From Argopecten irradians (lineage: Eukaryota > Mollusca > Bivalvia > Pectinida > Pectinidae), in contig NC_091134.1 of NCBI RefSeq assembly GCF_041381155.1, forward strand, positions 42,119,338-42,183,337: a stretch of 64,000 nucleotides of DNA. Reading direction: 5' to 3'. Made by a program: the position numbers and the translations under genes. Of this stretch, positions 1-9,329 are shown piece after piece. Each line of letters starts with the position of its first letter. Positions within the stretch are counted from its first letter, which is position 1. Under the pieces are notes generated by a model. That model saw only the letters and a program-made list of their open reading frames with translations, did no database searches and was not told the origin of the DNA.

Positions 1-336
1 CGCCGATTTTGTTCTTGCCAACATATTGTAACTGTCAGTTTTCATTTGCAACATCTGTTCTCTGAGATCGCTGATCTCTTTCTCGACCTTTTGGATACTT
101 TCATTTTGTAACCCCAAACTCGTATCAAGGTTCAGTTTCACCACTTTTGGGCGAGTATCCTTCTCCCTAGTCCCCAACCCAGAGTCATTAACTGAACTTG
201 GGCCATATGGTATATTGGGTATATAGGGTTGTGAGAATGGGGTAGAGAAATCAAAATTCCGCTGACCGGTATTGTCAAAATCAAGGCCATGGTCAGACTC
301 ATCACCCAAAAGATCACCTATATTGGCTTCCGCCAT
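1..336 (-). CDS. Gag-like N-terminal frame of the LTR element (partial)
   Basis: The frame starts at ATG 336 and stays open for 112 codons to the window edge. The start is acidic (MAEANIGDLLGDESD), followed by a Pro/Tyr/Phe-rich low-complexity stretch, then a heptad-rich segment near residues 80-100 (ESIQKVEKEISDLREQM) that looks like a coiled coil. Position directly after the LTR and primer site supports gag. No zinc knuckle or capsid motif is reached inside the window. An unrelated host exon is possible but less likely given the primer site 140 bases upstream. Confidence 0.5.
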   Translation of the reverse strand, partial: MAEANIGDLLGDESDHGLDFDNTGQRNFDFSTPFSQPYIPNIPYGPSSVNDSGLGTREKDTRPKVVKLNLDTSLGLQNESIQKVEKEISDLREQMLQMKTDSYNMLARTKSA

Positions 337-473
337 GATGATTGAGAACAACAAATAACCACACCGTTTTGTGATTTTATTACAAAAACAATTTACAGTA
401 CTGTAATATCAATTAGTTTCAAAGTGTAGACTTATACAATTATATCACAAAAACGTTGTCAAATAACCAAGAT

Positions 474-490
474 CCACACCGCTGCCGCCA
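474..490 (-). other. Primer binding site, leucine tRNA type
   Basis: Read on the minus strand this begins TGGCGGCAGCGGTG, nearly complementary to the 3' end of animal tRNA-Leu (ending CCGCTGCCACCA). It sits five bases inside the LTR edge, the expected place for reverse-transcription priming. Confidence 0.65.
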
Positions 491-495
491 AAAAC

Positions 496-1380
496 TGTGA
501 CGTTTCTAAATGGGTTCGTCACTTATAGTGAATGATCTTGGTTAGTGACTAGTCTACAGAAGCAAATATATACAGATATGACTACTATTTGGTAGCGTAA
601 AACATTACATAAATTCCGAGCGATTAACAATAGACATACTTTCATATATAAGTATATATACAGTGGTCTGCCTGACCATCGACACCTGGTCTTAATGATT
701 GGGTATACAACAAACAATCTATATTCACTGACTATATCCTATAGTCGTCAACCACCCCATGGTCACTGACCGTGTCACTGACTACCGTGTAGTCGTTAAC
801 CACCCTGTGGTTACTGGCCTAGTCGCCGACTATCGCTAGCCGGTGACTCTCGACAACAGTGTTGTCGCTGACTACCTTGTAGTCGCTGACTACCTATGTA
901 GTCGCTAACCACCTTGTGGTTATATGCCTATAGTCACTGTCCTGTGACTCCCGACAACTACGTTGTCGCCGACTACCTTGTAGTCGCTAACCACCTTGTG
1001 GTTATATATGTATAGTCACTGCCCTGTGACTCCCGACAACTACGTTGTCGCCGACTACCTTTGTAGTCGCTGACTACCTATGTAGTCGCTAACCACGCTG
1101 TGGTTACTACTACCGACAATACTATGTATACGTAGTCATTGACCTATCACAGGTCACGAGCCGCTGCCAAACACTCTATCAAGGGGAATAGCACCTGATA
1201 CTCTGAGATCCTCTCAGTTTGAGTGTTGAAACCAGACTGGCATTCGTCTGAAAGCGCGGGCTTTTATACCCTCGGATTTTGTCAATCCGGGTCTCGCAAA
1301 CGCTTTACTCGCTAGCGTAAACTTGACTAGCCAAGCGTGTAATACACCGAGACAACAAACAGGAAACCCGGACGCACACA
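496..1380 (-). repeat. 5' LTR with TATA box and palindrome arrays
   Basis: About 885 bases with TGTGTGCG at one end and CGTCACA at the other. On the minus strand a TATA box (GGTATAAAAGCC) lies at about 1260-1271, close to the LTR start, as expected for a U3 promoter. From about 720 to 1120 the LTR is packed with short perfect palindromes with three-base loops, of the kinds GACTAC/GTAGTC, AACCAC/GTGGTT and GACAAC/GTTGTC. Exact edges are inferred from the primer site and terminal dinucleotides. Confidence 0.55.
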
Positions 1381-1419
1381 TGTGTGTAAACAAATATACA
1401 GCGATGCCTGATCGGTATG

Positions 1420-1691
1420 TGTTTATTATTATTTATTACATTAGGACCATAAATACAAGTTAAAATAAATCTGTTGTTGTTGACTGTAACATCAAGTACT
1501 ATAAACCTTCCATCATTATCTAAGCTACTTCCGTGTATTGTATACTCAAAAGTATTCCTGAAAAGTATGGCGACACCTGCAGACCTAGAATTAAAATTAT
1601 AAAATACACTGATATCCCCATTCCTTTTCCCTAATCTGTTCTACTGTGTTTGTGCAATGTGTCTCTTGGAAACAAACAATATCTGCCTGTA
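1420..1691 (-). mobile_element. LINE fragment, AP-endonuclease domain
   Basis: Minus-strand translation gives a typical non-LTR retrotransposon endonuclease segment: QADIVCFQETHCT, then a one-base frameshift near 1595-1605, then SRSAGVAILF, DNDGRFIVLDV and CIYGPN. These match the conserved blocks of APE-type LINE endonucleases: the QE(T/C)H catalytic block, the GVAIL strand, and the YGPN block. The fragment has no start and no reverse transcriptase. It ends to the left at the LTR element, which probably inserted in it, and to the right at about 1691 where the sulfotransferase repeat unit begins. Confidence 0.75.
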
Positions 1692-2218
1692 ACGTATTAT
1701 CATTAGGTCAAATTTCAGCACGCGCCTAATGCACAAGCGCAAGGTCAAAGGCAATCTAGAATGTCCAATTGAATTGCACAGGAGGTTAATGTTTATTTGC
1801 ATATGACGTTTTACTAGTACCTGTTTACAGTACCAAGCGAATATGTTCTAAACGTGCAGACTGTCCTGCCCTGGGAAAGACAAAGAATTCTTTCCCTCAC
1901 TGGAAGTACAGATATCTCTAGTTGATGGGGTATTATATCCCTGCCCTACCCTCTAGGAAAGAATTAACCCTTTTCTGTCCCTGTGATTTTCAAAAATATG
2001 TTAAATGCTACAAATACAGGATTTCAAAAAAATTGAACAGTATATATTTGTTTAACTCGTTGCACTGTGCCTAACAACAATCTATTTCATTATGAAACAT
2101 TTAAAGTCAAGAACATATTATTAAACTCTTTCATATCGGGATTTGAATGATAAGCCTCGGGTTTTACAACATTTTGTGATCCCGAGGGTAGAATATCCCT
2201 ATCCTTCATATCCAAATA

Positions 2219-2568
2219 TGAAACAGTGCTGTCATACCTTGACGTTTTATTGCAATTTTACAGCTATGATATTCGGCTATTTTGTAATACGTTCGAAAAA
2301 ACCGCAACTTGTCAATTCTCCATACATGAAAATTGCGTAATATTTTCAACGGAAATCCAGTTGTTCACATCTTTTCTTGTAAAACCAGCCCAGATTCTGA
2401 AAAAAAATCCGAGAAAATAGTAATTTTGTTGACGTCGTGACGTCACAAGTCTCTATTGCATTGGTAGCCATGTAATACAGCCTGGGGCAACATGAGTTGC
2501 ATTAGACCAGCCAGTATTATACCCATATGTATCGACTACGTTTGTATCGTATGAGAGAATAATGTATA
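2219..2568. mobile_element. MITE with CATACCTT-type inverted ends (unit A copy)
   Basis: Left end reads toward CTGTCATACCTT and the right end toward GTATGAGAGAATAATG, which are imperfect inverted repeats of about 20 bases. The same element lies in all four units and at 43943-44300. It is preceded by an inverted-dimer motif built on CCGAGGGTAGAATATCCC. No coding capacity. The superfamily is not determined. Confidence 0.45.
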
Positions 2569-2762
2569 TTGTATCAAAACCATTTGAATAAAGTCTTTTC
2601 TCCGATTCAATGATATATATGAAAGCAGGTTGACCTCCGACTGCGATGATTATAGGTCAAAGTTCAGGACACGCAGTTAGTGACTCCTGAAATTAATCTG
2701 CATGTATATATGCATTTTAGAAGTAATCAATTTTTCATGACAACATGTTTTCGTATTTACAG

Positions 2763-2878
2763 GAAAAGTTGGAGACTGGAAAAACACGTTCACCGTTGCC
2801 CAAAACGAAAAATTTGATAGACTATTCAGAGAAAAAGTAGAAGAACTTGGTCTCAAAATTGATACTAAATTTGAATAA
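2763..2878 (+). pseudogene. Orphan last exon of a sulfotransferase (SULT), unit A, still open
   Basis: A TTTACAG acceptor is followed by a 116-base exon encoding [18 protein letters not shown] and ending DTKFE-stop. This is the C-terminal SULT block: the RKG-GDWKN PAPS-binding signature (its RKG part lies on the missing upstream exon) and the KxxxTVxxxE dimerisation motif. Length and phase match the last exons of the full genes at 9214, 29257 and 39822. Sequence upstream to about 1692 resembles SULT intron 4, but no other SULT exon is found before the LINE fragment. It is either the tail of a gene whose body lies left of the window, cut off by the LINE/LTR insertions, or a relic. Unlike the B-D copies it has no premature stop. 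Confidence 0.75.
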
Positions 2879-4077
2879 GAGACCATTTCAGTTTATTCAG
2901 ACATCGGGTAATCTACACGCAATCCAGTACCAAACTGATATGATGGAAAGTCCATTCTGTCATAAAATACACCAGCGAGATGCACGCAAGGTATTTGAAA
3001 ATATGTTTATATGTGTGATTTGCTGAGGAGAAAATAATAAAATAATTGTGTGTGGAGATCTATCTGCAAGAACATCTTCCTCACTTTCAGTTGTGGTTTG
3101 TTTGTTACTTTTCTTTTTTGATATTTTTACCATTTTTATGCTTTAGTTAAGTCTTGTTTGGTCAAACGAACGGTGGTAATACCTGCAATAGATATACGCA
3201 AGCATAATGTTACGTTCAATTTTAAAACCGGTACACAGTCAATGTAGATTTCTATTATAAAAATAATGCAGAAAGTACAATTTTGTATTACAATAATTAT
3301 ACATTGTTGATAATTATTGATGTTTTCGGTTATGAGATTTATACTACGTATAAATTGCATGTATTGTGTGATTGTATTTCCGAAAACATGCATGAAAACC
3401 TACACCTGGTGACCAAAGGAATATGAAATTAAAACAAAATTTAAATTTAACATATAGAGGGACCGCAAAATAAAATAAAAAATAGATTTCTGCAAATCCC
3501 CTTTTGGACACAATATTTCATAGAAGGGTGAATATTTCGGATCCTACTGATTGAAATTCATAGTACGTGTGATTTGCATGTATTGTGTGATTGTATTTCC
3601 GAAAACATGCATGAAAACCCGCTGATTAGGTAATCAGAGCGCTCCAGTTTCAAGGGTTTAATGTATAGTTTGGGAAATACATGTAGATATAAAATTTGTA
3701 GAGTAATTGTAAGATTCTATCAAGTCTGTTTCTGACAGGAGGAGGTACATGTAATCAAGATTGGAATTTCATAAAAATTGTGGTCAATGTTTGTTGCGGA
3801 ATTCAACACAAGATGGCACCCCACCTAAAAGTTTAGCAAGATGGTAGATCTTAAACAGTTTTTATTCATAGATATCTGAGATGACCTTCAAGATTAGTGA
3901 TGAGTGACCAGACTTGGAGACTTCATTAAACCTGGACAGTGGCAAACGTTAACATTTTCGTCCATGGGAAACTATTTGGTTCTGCGGTCTCTAGATCAAA
4001 CAAGCATTGTGGGGTATGTGGTTAATACCGGGCGGCATACATTTCTGGATGGTGGTAAACATATCTCCATCACAAGA

Positions 4078-4120
4078 ACAATTACAAAACAAAACAAACA
4101 AAAAACAAAACAAAAAAACA
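4078..4120. repeat. CAAAA-type simple repeat
   Basis: A run of AAAAC/CAAAA units, present only in unit A; the B-D copies have a shorter A run at this place. Confidence 0.7.
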
Positions 4121-4353
4121 TTTTCACACCTAGATTCTACAAGCTTAAAAATGTTACACAAATTATACACAAGCGCTACTGGCAATGAGTGATGTTTTTG
4201 ATTGACCATTCTGTTCATCACGCCTTTTCAGAAGACATCGTTGGTTACCTACGTACGTATCAACCGACGCTCCGGTTGCGTACATGTAGTGGGGTGAAGA
4301 CGCTGTTGAGTTCGAGTTCTGAAGGAGGTAGAGGTCATTCCTAGACTCAGAAA

Positions 4354-4597
4354 TAGGGATACTTCCAATAAGCAGTATACGTATACGAATACGGATATGT
4401 ACGTTTTTGAAGGGGAGCGACCATTATTCTGAAAATAATTCATATTTTCTATTTTCGTGTTTTGAATATTAAATTCAAAATAAACTCATACTATCGTCTT
4501 TGTATGCTAGAAGTACAATACTCTTCAGCGTGAATAATGGTCGCTCCCCTTTCAATACGTATTCGTATACGTATACCGCTTATTGTAAATATCCCTA
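4354..4597. mobile_element. MITE with long (about 70 bp) terminal inverted repeats, private to unit A
   Basis: The ends TAGGGATA and TATCCCTA open inverted repeats of about 70 bases that share GTATACGTATACGAATACG and GGGGAGCGACCATTATTC. The centre is AT-rich with no reading frame. Units B, C and D have the matching empty site (CTCAGAAATGC near 17580, 24390 and 35467), so the element inserted after duplication. Target duplication is at most one or two bases and ambiguous. Superfamily not recognised. Confidence 0.8.
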
Positions 4598-5457
4598 ATG
4601 CTAACCGTTTGTGATATCTGTTTGCAGCCTATGTAAGATAGAATCATTTAAACTCTGGTCATGAAATAGTGTTCGGTCACACTAATATACTGATGACATA
4701 TATTATATGAAATCCAATACATGTATATGTTTATATATTGTCTACACAAAACACGGACGGAGGAAGGTAATGCTTCATCATCATTAAGATTGTTATTTCA
4801 TCATCGTGACCTGTTCTAAACGTAATGATAAAGATACCAATCCCTTAAATTACAGAGTGATGTTAATCACATATCAATACATTAACTATCCATTATTTTA
4901 TTGTTCTTTGTTATCGAGGTATTACTGTAACTTTCACATGAATAAATATCCGCCATGTATGATGTCTGTAGTCTTCGTCTAAGGTCATATCATTATGAAT
5001 TCTTATCTTCGGATTCACCAAGTTGATATTGGATTATCTTTTTGCATTTATCCCACACTGAATATTTTGAATTTTGAATTTTGATTATTACAATTTTTGT
5101 CTACTATACATATATATAAATTTGATTTAATCCAAGAGACTTTAGACGTACTATTTGTGGATAGGCCTTCGCATTGTAAGATACCGAGACTTTTCCATTA
5201 TCAGATCACATGTTGCATTATTATCATCTCTGTATACATAAACTTTAAAATATATTATACGTCCTCCCCATAAGGACAATATCATATAATCCTTTCGATA
5301 ATCTATCCGATTTGTTATTTGTAATTCACGAAACAAAATATTTTCCACAACGACGCTATGAAAAACCATTTACTAATCAGAATATCGCATTAGTTGATCA
5401 TTTTATATCAAGTGTTCGCCCTGCATATCTTTAGCTGAATGCCGTCTGTGTAAAATG

Positions 5458-5903
5458 ACTCTGAATACAAAACAGTATGTACTTGATTTTGACCTTGAAG
5501 CATGCACTACTTAGATATGTACCCTATAAAATCAAACAGTCAGACAACAAGGTCAATCTATACGGATATCGTCGACACACAACACCTGCAGTCATAGAGG
5601 AAGGTAAATATCTCAATAGTGCCGTTCAACATAGAGATCAAGTTTACAAATTAATTATCATAATCTATTGTTTAACTATTGCCACAGTGTGCCAAAGCCG
5701 CGTGATGAAATGATGCCAAATAGGGCAAATTCTAGACATGCTTCGGGTAGAAAATGTGATACCAAACTGTATACTGGACAGATGGTTTTGTGGGTTCCTT
5801 GCCTGGACTGTCAGTTTGGACTTGAACGTAACACTTTAACCACATTATTGAAAATCGTCGAAATAGCACATTATTTAAAAAGAAATCGTTCTTTCAGAAG
5901 ATA
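5458..5903 (+). other. Unrecognised conserved open stretches upstream of SULT gene 1
   Basis: Two short open stretches (about 5477-5602 and 5690-5903) are kept in the same place upstream of the SULT copies in units C (25300-25790) and D (36340-36780). The first ends at a GT-AAAT donor-like site after GTCATAGAGGAAG; the second follows a CACAG acceptor-like site and contains a short Cys/Trp-bearing stretch (VLWVPCLDCQFGLERN). Their phases do not join into one frame, and the copies carry shifts. I recognise no family. They may be relic exons, untranslated leader exons, or chance. Confidence 0.2.
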
Positions 5904-6180
5904 GACAATAATATTGCCATTGCGGACACGATGCACCAAACTGCAAAATAATGGGTAAAGTAAAGCTTTAATTACAACACATTTTCTTCCCAAACTTGGT
6001 GTGCCAGTTTACGGTTCCTTTGGTTACGTGACTTCCCAACATGTTGCCAACAAACACAGTATAATGATGCTTCAACATCGTAGAATGATTATACAGTTTA
6101 AAATATTTCGGTGCATAATTTCTAATTTAATATGCAATGTAACATATATTGTATTTAACTGATATTATGTAAAAGTGAAA

Positions 6181-6279
6181 ATGTTTCAATTATGGTTTAT
6201 TATCGCATTGTCATTCGGCCTAGATTTTCATAACTTGGTCGGTTGCCAAAGCCGACTTCTTTTTTCGTTATCAGCTCAG
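6181..6279 (+). other. Candidate non-coding leader exon of SULT gene 1
   Basis: Ends at a good donor (TCAGCTCAG/GTAACC) and is followed 83 bases later by the acceptor TTTTAG at 6361-6362, just before CTGTTGCC-ATGG. It happens to be open from an ATG and looks hydrophobic, but splicing in phase would put a stop before the SULT ATG. The matching unit D sequence has a one-base shift and a stop. Best read as 5' UTR with a short upstream frame. Confidence 0.4.
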
Positions 6280-6370
6280 GTAACCCACCTTTATGTAATA
6301 TGTAATTGGTCATTTGCGTTACTGACTTTATCTTCCATATTTCATACCTATGTCAGTTTTAGCTGTTGCC

Positions 6371-9329
6371 ATGGATCTTGTAACCATCGTGGATGAGCAA
6401 AATAACAAATACACCTATAAACGGTATAAAGGATATGCCTTCAACCAGGAAGTTGTCGGAAATGTAAGAGACCGACTTGAGGAAGTAGCAAATTTTAACG
6501 TCAGAGAGGACGATGTTCTCATTGGTATTTTCCCAAAGTCTGGTAAGCATGCAATGGCCAATTATTTGACAATAACACTAACGATTGTTTTATTAAAATA
6601 AATACAGATTTTATTTCCTTCTTCACGTTTTTGCAAATATTATATTCGTAACTTCATCTCTTTTTTCTTGACGAGTTTCCAGCTCCTATGTGAGATTATA
6701 TACTGTATGAATTATTTTCACTTGAAACTCATAAAACATTTTTTTCAAAAAAATCATTTATGCAGTAATACATGTAAATAACAATACATTTCCCATTCGC
6801 ATATCTAGGACACTCATTCAATTTCCATATTTGTTATCTTTTAGATCAAATTCACCTCACTCTTCTCTCTTACCTTATTACAGATGTATTAAGAATTTGC
6901 GCTTATATACATTTCAATTATTCGTCGCATCCACTCAAAAAATATATACAATGAAGTTCATTTGTAACCTTTTATAAATTCCGTTTCATTCTAATATTCG
7001 AGAGAGAAAAAAACATTTACGCATAAGGAACACCATATTCACCTAACTTGCACCACTCTCTATCTCTTTTATACAGATATCTTAATTTATAGATGTCATT
7101 TAAGATGAATCTCTTCACTGAAATATCCATCATCATCCTTTCTTTCACTAAAGTCTTTTTCTTAGATTTCCACAAGCCAGTGAAGTGTTGGAATATAAAT
7201 GCCGTGGATTAGCACACCACTATTTTTGTAGTTATGTACGAACTTTATTCCTATCGCAAAATATCAATATCTGATATTGACATACGAATGCGCCGCACTA
7301 ATTTTCTGATATCAATTTGAAAATCAGTACTAACATGAACGTAACATTACACCAGAGACAATTTGTGTTCCCCTTATTTCAGGTACACATTGGCTGTACA
7401 ACACAGTGTTGATGCTACGATCAGGATCATTGAAATACCATGGAACACCAGCAGGACTAGAAGTCAATGATCTAAAGATGATTGAGGATAAGCCGTCACC
7501 AAGAACCTTCTGCTCTCATTTACGTTTCCGGTTCCTTCCCGAACAGATGAAACTCGGAAAAGGAAAAATCGTCACACTCACACGTAATCCGAAGGATCTT
7601 GTGGTATCTATGTATCACATGATGCAAAAGATGGGAGGCCTCGGTTACCAGGGAACTTTTGAAGGCTTCTTAAAGAGATTTCTATCGGAGGAATGTAAGA
7701 GTTTAAGCCGATAGCAAATTGAATATTCAATATAATATGTAAATAACAAAAATTATTTCTGTATCCGTTGTTTGTCATTATTCAATAATTTATTTTTGCA
7801 ATTACATTACGTAAGCCTTGTATGTTATTTAAAAGTTACTCGCCATAGTACATACATTTAGTATGATCTTCACTCTAGGCCTTATTTGTTTATAAGGCTT
7901 CCATTCAATTTCAATAGGCTTCTGCGGAAATGGATCTTGGTTTTCGTGGATAAAAGACATGGAGGAATGGGAAACTCCTAACTTTCTTTGTCTGTCATAC
8001 CACGACTTCAAACAGGTGAGTTTACATATCATCTTACAAATACGAATATTTGTCAAGGCAGTTTGTCTAGATTGATGTCATGCGAGTTGATATCTATGGA
8101 AACATGGAAACAGACTAGGGCTGTCGTCCGATGGGTTGAGGGCATAAAGGCAAAGCGAATCCGCTTCAGAAGCTACATGACTAATAAAACTCAACAATCT
8201 ATCATTTTCAACGTAAGTTTTCTATACCTAACCTACGCATTCAATGCTCGCTATTACAGAACACATTTGCTAATGTAGTCAAATTAGCCAAGTTCTTGGA
8301 GGTTGATCATGACGAGGAATTCCTGCGGTCGGTCTCAGAAAATATCCAGTTCGACAAATTAAAAGAAAGTCACAAGAATGCGACCCCGCCTACTGATCGA
8401 TGGAAGCACGTCTCAGAGGATGGCCGACTTCCTATTTTCAGGAAAGGTAAATATTTGGTACTGACGGATAGCCGGTTGAAACTTGCGATACTGATACAAT
8501 AGTATTCTTATACATATAGTCATTTGTTCATTAATGAAAATACTTCATTTTTATCTACTGATAGGGTCTTTTCCTACCTTGAGGGTAGGACAGAGAAATC
8601 TCTACCCGAGGAGAATCGATACTTTCCAAGACTGTCGTTAATATCCTCCAAGGGTAGAGATTTCCTTGCACTAATCTCTAGGTAGCTACAGATTAGATCC
8701 TTCGTTGTCCGTACATGATTTAACAAAGTAAGACAAATGTTTATTAACTAAACGGTATAAAATTTGACAAAAACTGTGTTGCAATGTGACAAACTAGACT
8801 CTAGATCATTTTAAAAAGAGGTAATAATATACATCAAAACCATTTAAATATATTTTTTACCGGGTAATATGACGGCAGGTCAATTTCCGACTGTGATGAT
8901 TATAGGTGATATAGAGTATCCAATTAGACTGCAGATGTTAATGTTTATTTACATATGACGTTTAACGACTTCCGATTCATCACATAAATGCTCTACTTGT
9001 GTAGGTTATCTTGCCCTGAGTAAGACAGTGAAATCTTACCCGGAAGTGCAGATACATCTGTTCACTGGTGTAAAAATTGCATTTCCTGTCGCAGTTAGAG
9101 ACTCATGTCAAATTCCTTTATATATGTGTTTTAATTATTTCTTGAAATTAATCCACATGTTTACATTATATACATCTAGAAGTAAAAATATTTACATGTT
9201 TTCTTATTTACAGGAAAAGTTGGAGACTGGAAAAATATGTTCACTGTTGCCCAAAACGAAAATTTTGATAAGATATTCAAGGAAAAAGTAGAAGATCTCG
9301 GTCTCAACATCGATACTAAATTTGAATAA
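6371..9329 (+). CDS. Cytosolic sulfotransferase (SULT family), gene 1, intact
   Basis: Five exons: 6371-6542, 7383-7694, 7918-8015, 8260-8446, 9214-9329. All have GT/AG borders and matching phases, giving 294 residues, the normal SULT length. The enzyme should move a sulfonate group from PAPS to a hydroxyl or amine of a small acceptor in the cytosol. Visible motifs: the 5'-phosphosulfate loop FPKSGTHW (54-61), likely catalytic His103, the 3'-phosphate site TRNPKDLVVS (Arg125, Ser133), [10 protein letters not shown] (255-264), and the dimerisation motif KNMFTVAQNE (263-272). No signal or membrane segment. The lysine usually two residues before the catalytic His is Cys101 here. The ATG sits in a strong context (GTTGCCATGG) after a candidate leader exon. 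The acceptor substrate cannot be told. Confidence 0.93.
8114..8212 (+). other. Possible 33-codon cassette exon inside SULT gene 1 intron 3
   Basis: A 99-base open stretch begins after ACAG and ends at a strong donor (TTCAAC/GTAAGT). It is phase 0 at both sides, as are the exons around it, so inclusion would add 33 residues between residues 194 and 195. The frame is also open in units C and D, but the acceptor reads ACGG there and has no AG. There is no clear pyrimidine tract. The SULT fold is complete without it. Confidence 0.25.

Larger units (their letters stand above)
1..1380 (-). mobile_element. LTR retroelement, left part only (gag-like region, primer site, 5' LTR)
   Basis: A minus-strand element runs off the left edge. 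Its parts in element order are a 5' LTR (about 1380 down to 496, with TGTG/CACA ends), a five-base gap, a primer binding site at 474-490 complementary to the 3' end of a leucine tRNA (the TGG start and CAGCGGTG core are visible), and a gag-like open frame from 336 down to 1. Leu-tRNA priming is common in Gypsy-type elements, so Gypsy is my best guess, but no pol is visible. Only the 5' part lies in the window, so I cannot say whether the element is whole. The outer LTR edge is approximate because the second LTR is not available for comparison. Confidence 0.7.

Noticed and set aside
3904-4188. 94-codon open stretch as a gene
   Set aside because: Lies in spacer, ends in a CAAAA simple repeat, and is not kept open in the sister units.
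6181-6279. Signal-peptide-like start fused to the SULT gene
   Set aside because: The hydrophobic frame joins the next exon out of frame with the SULT ATG, and the unit D copy is shifted and stopped. SULTs of this type are cytosolic.
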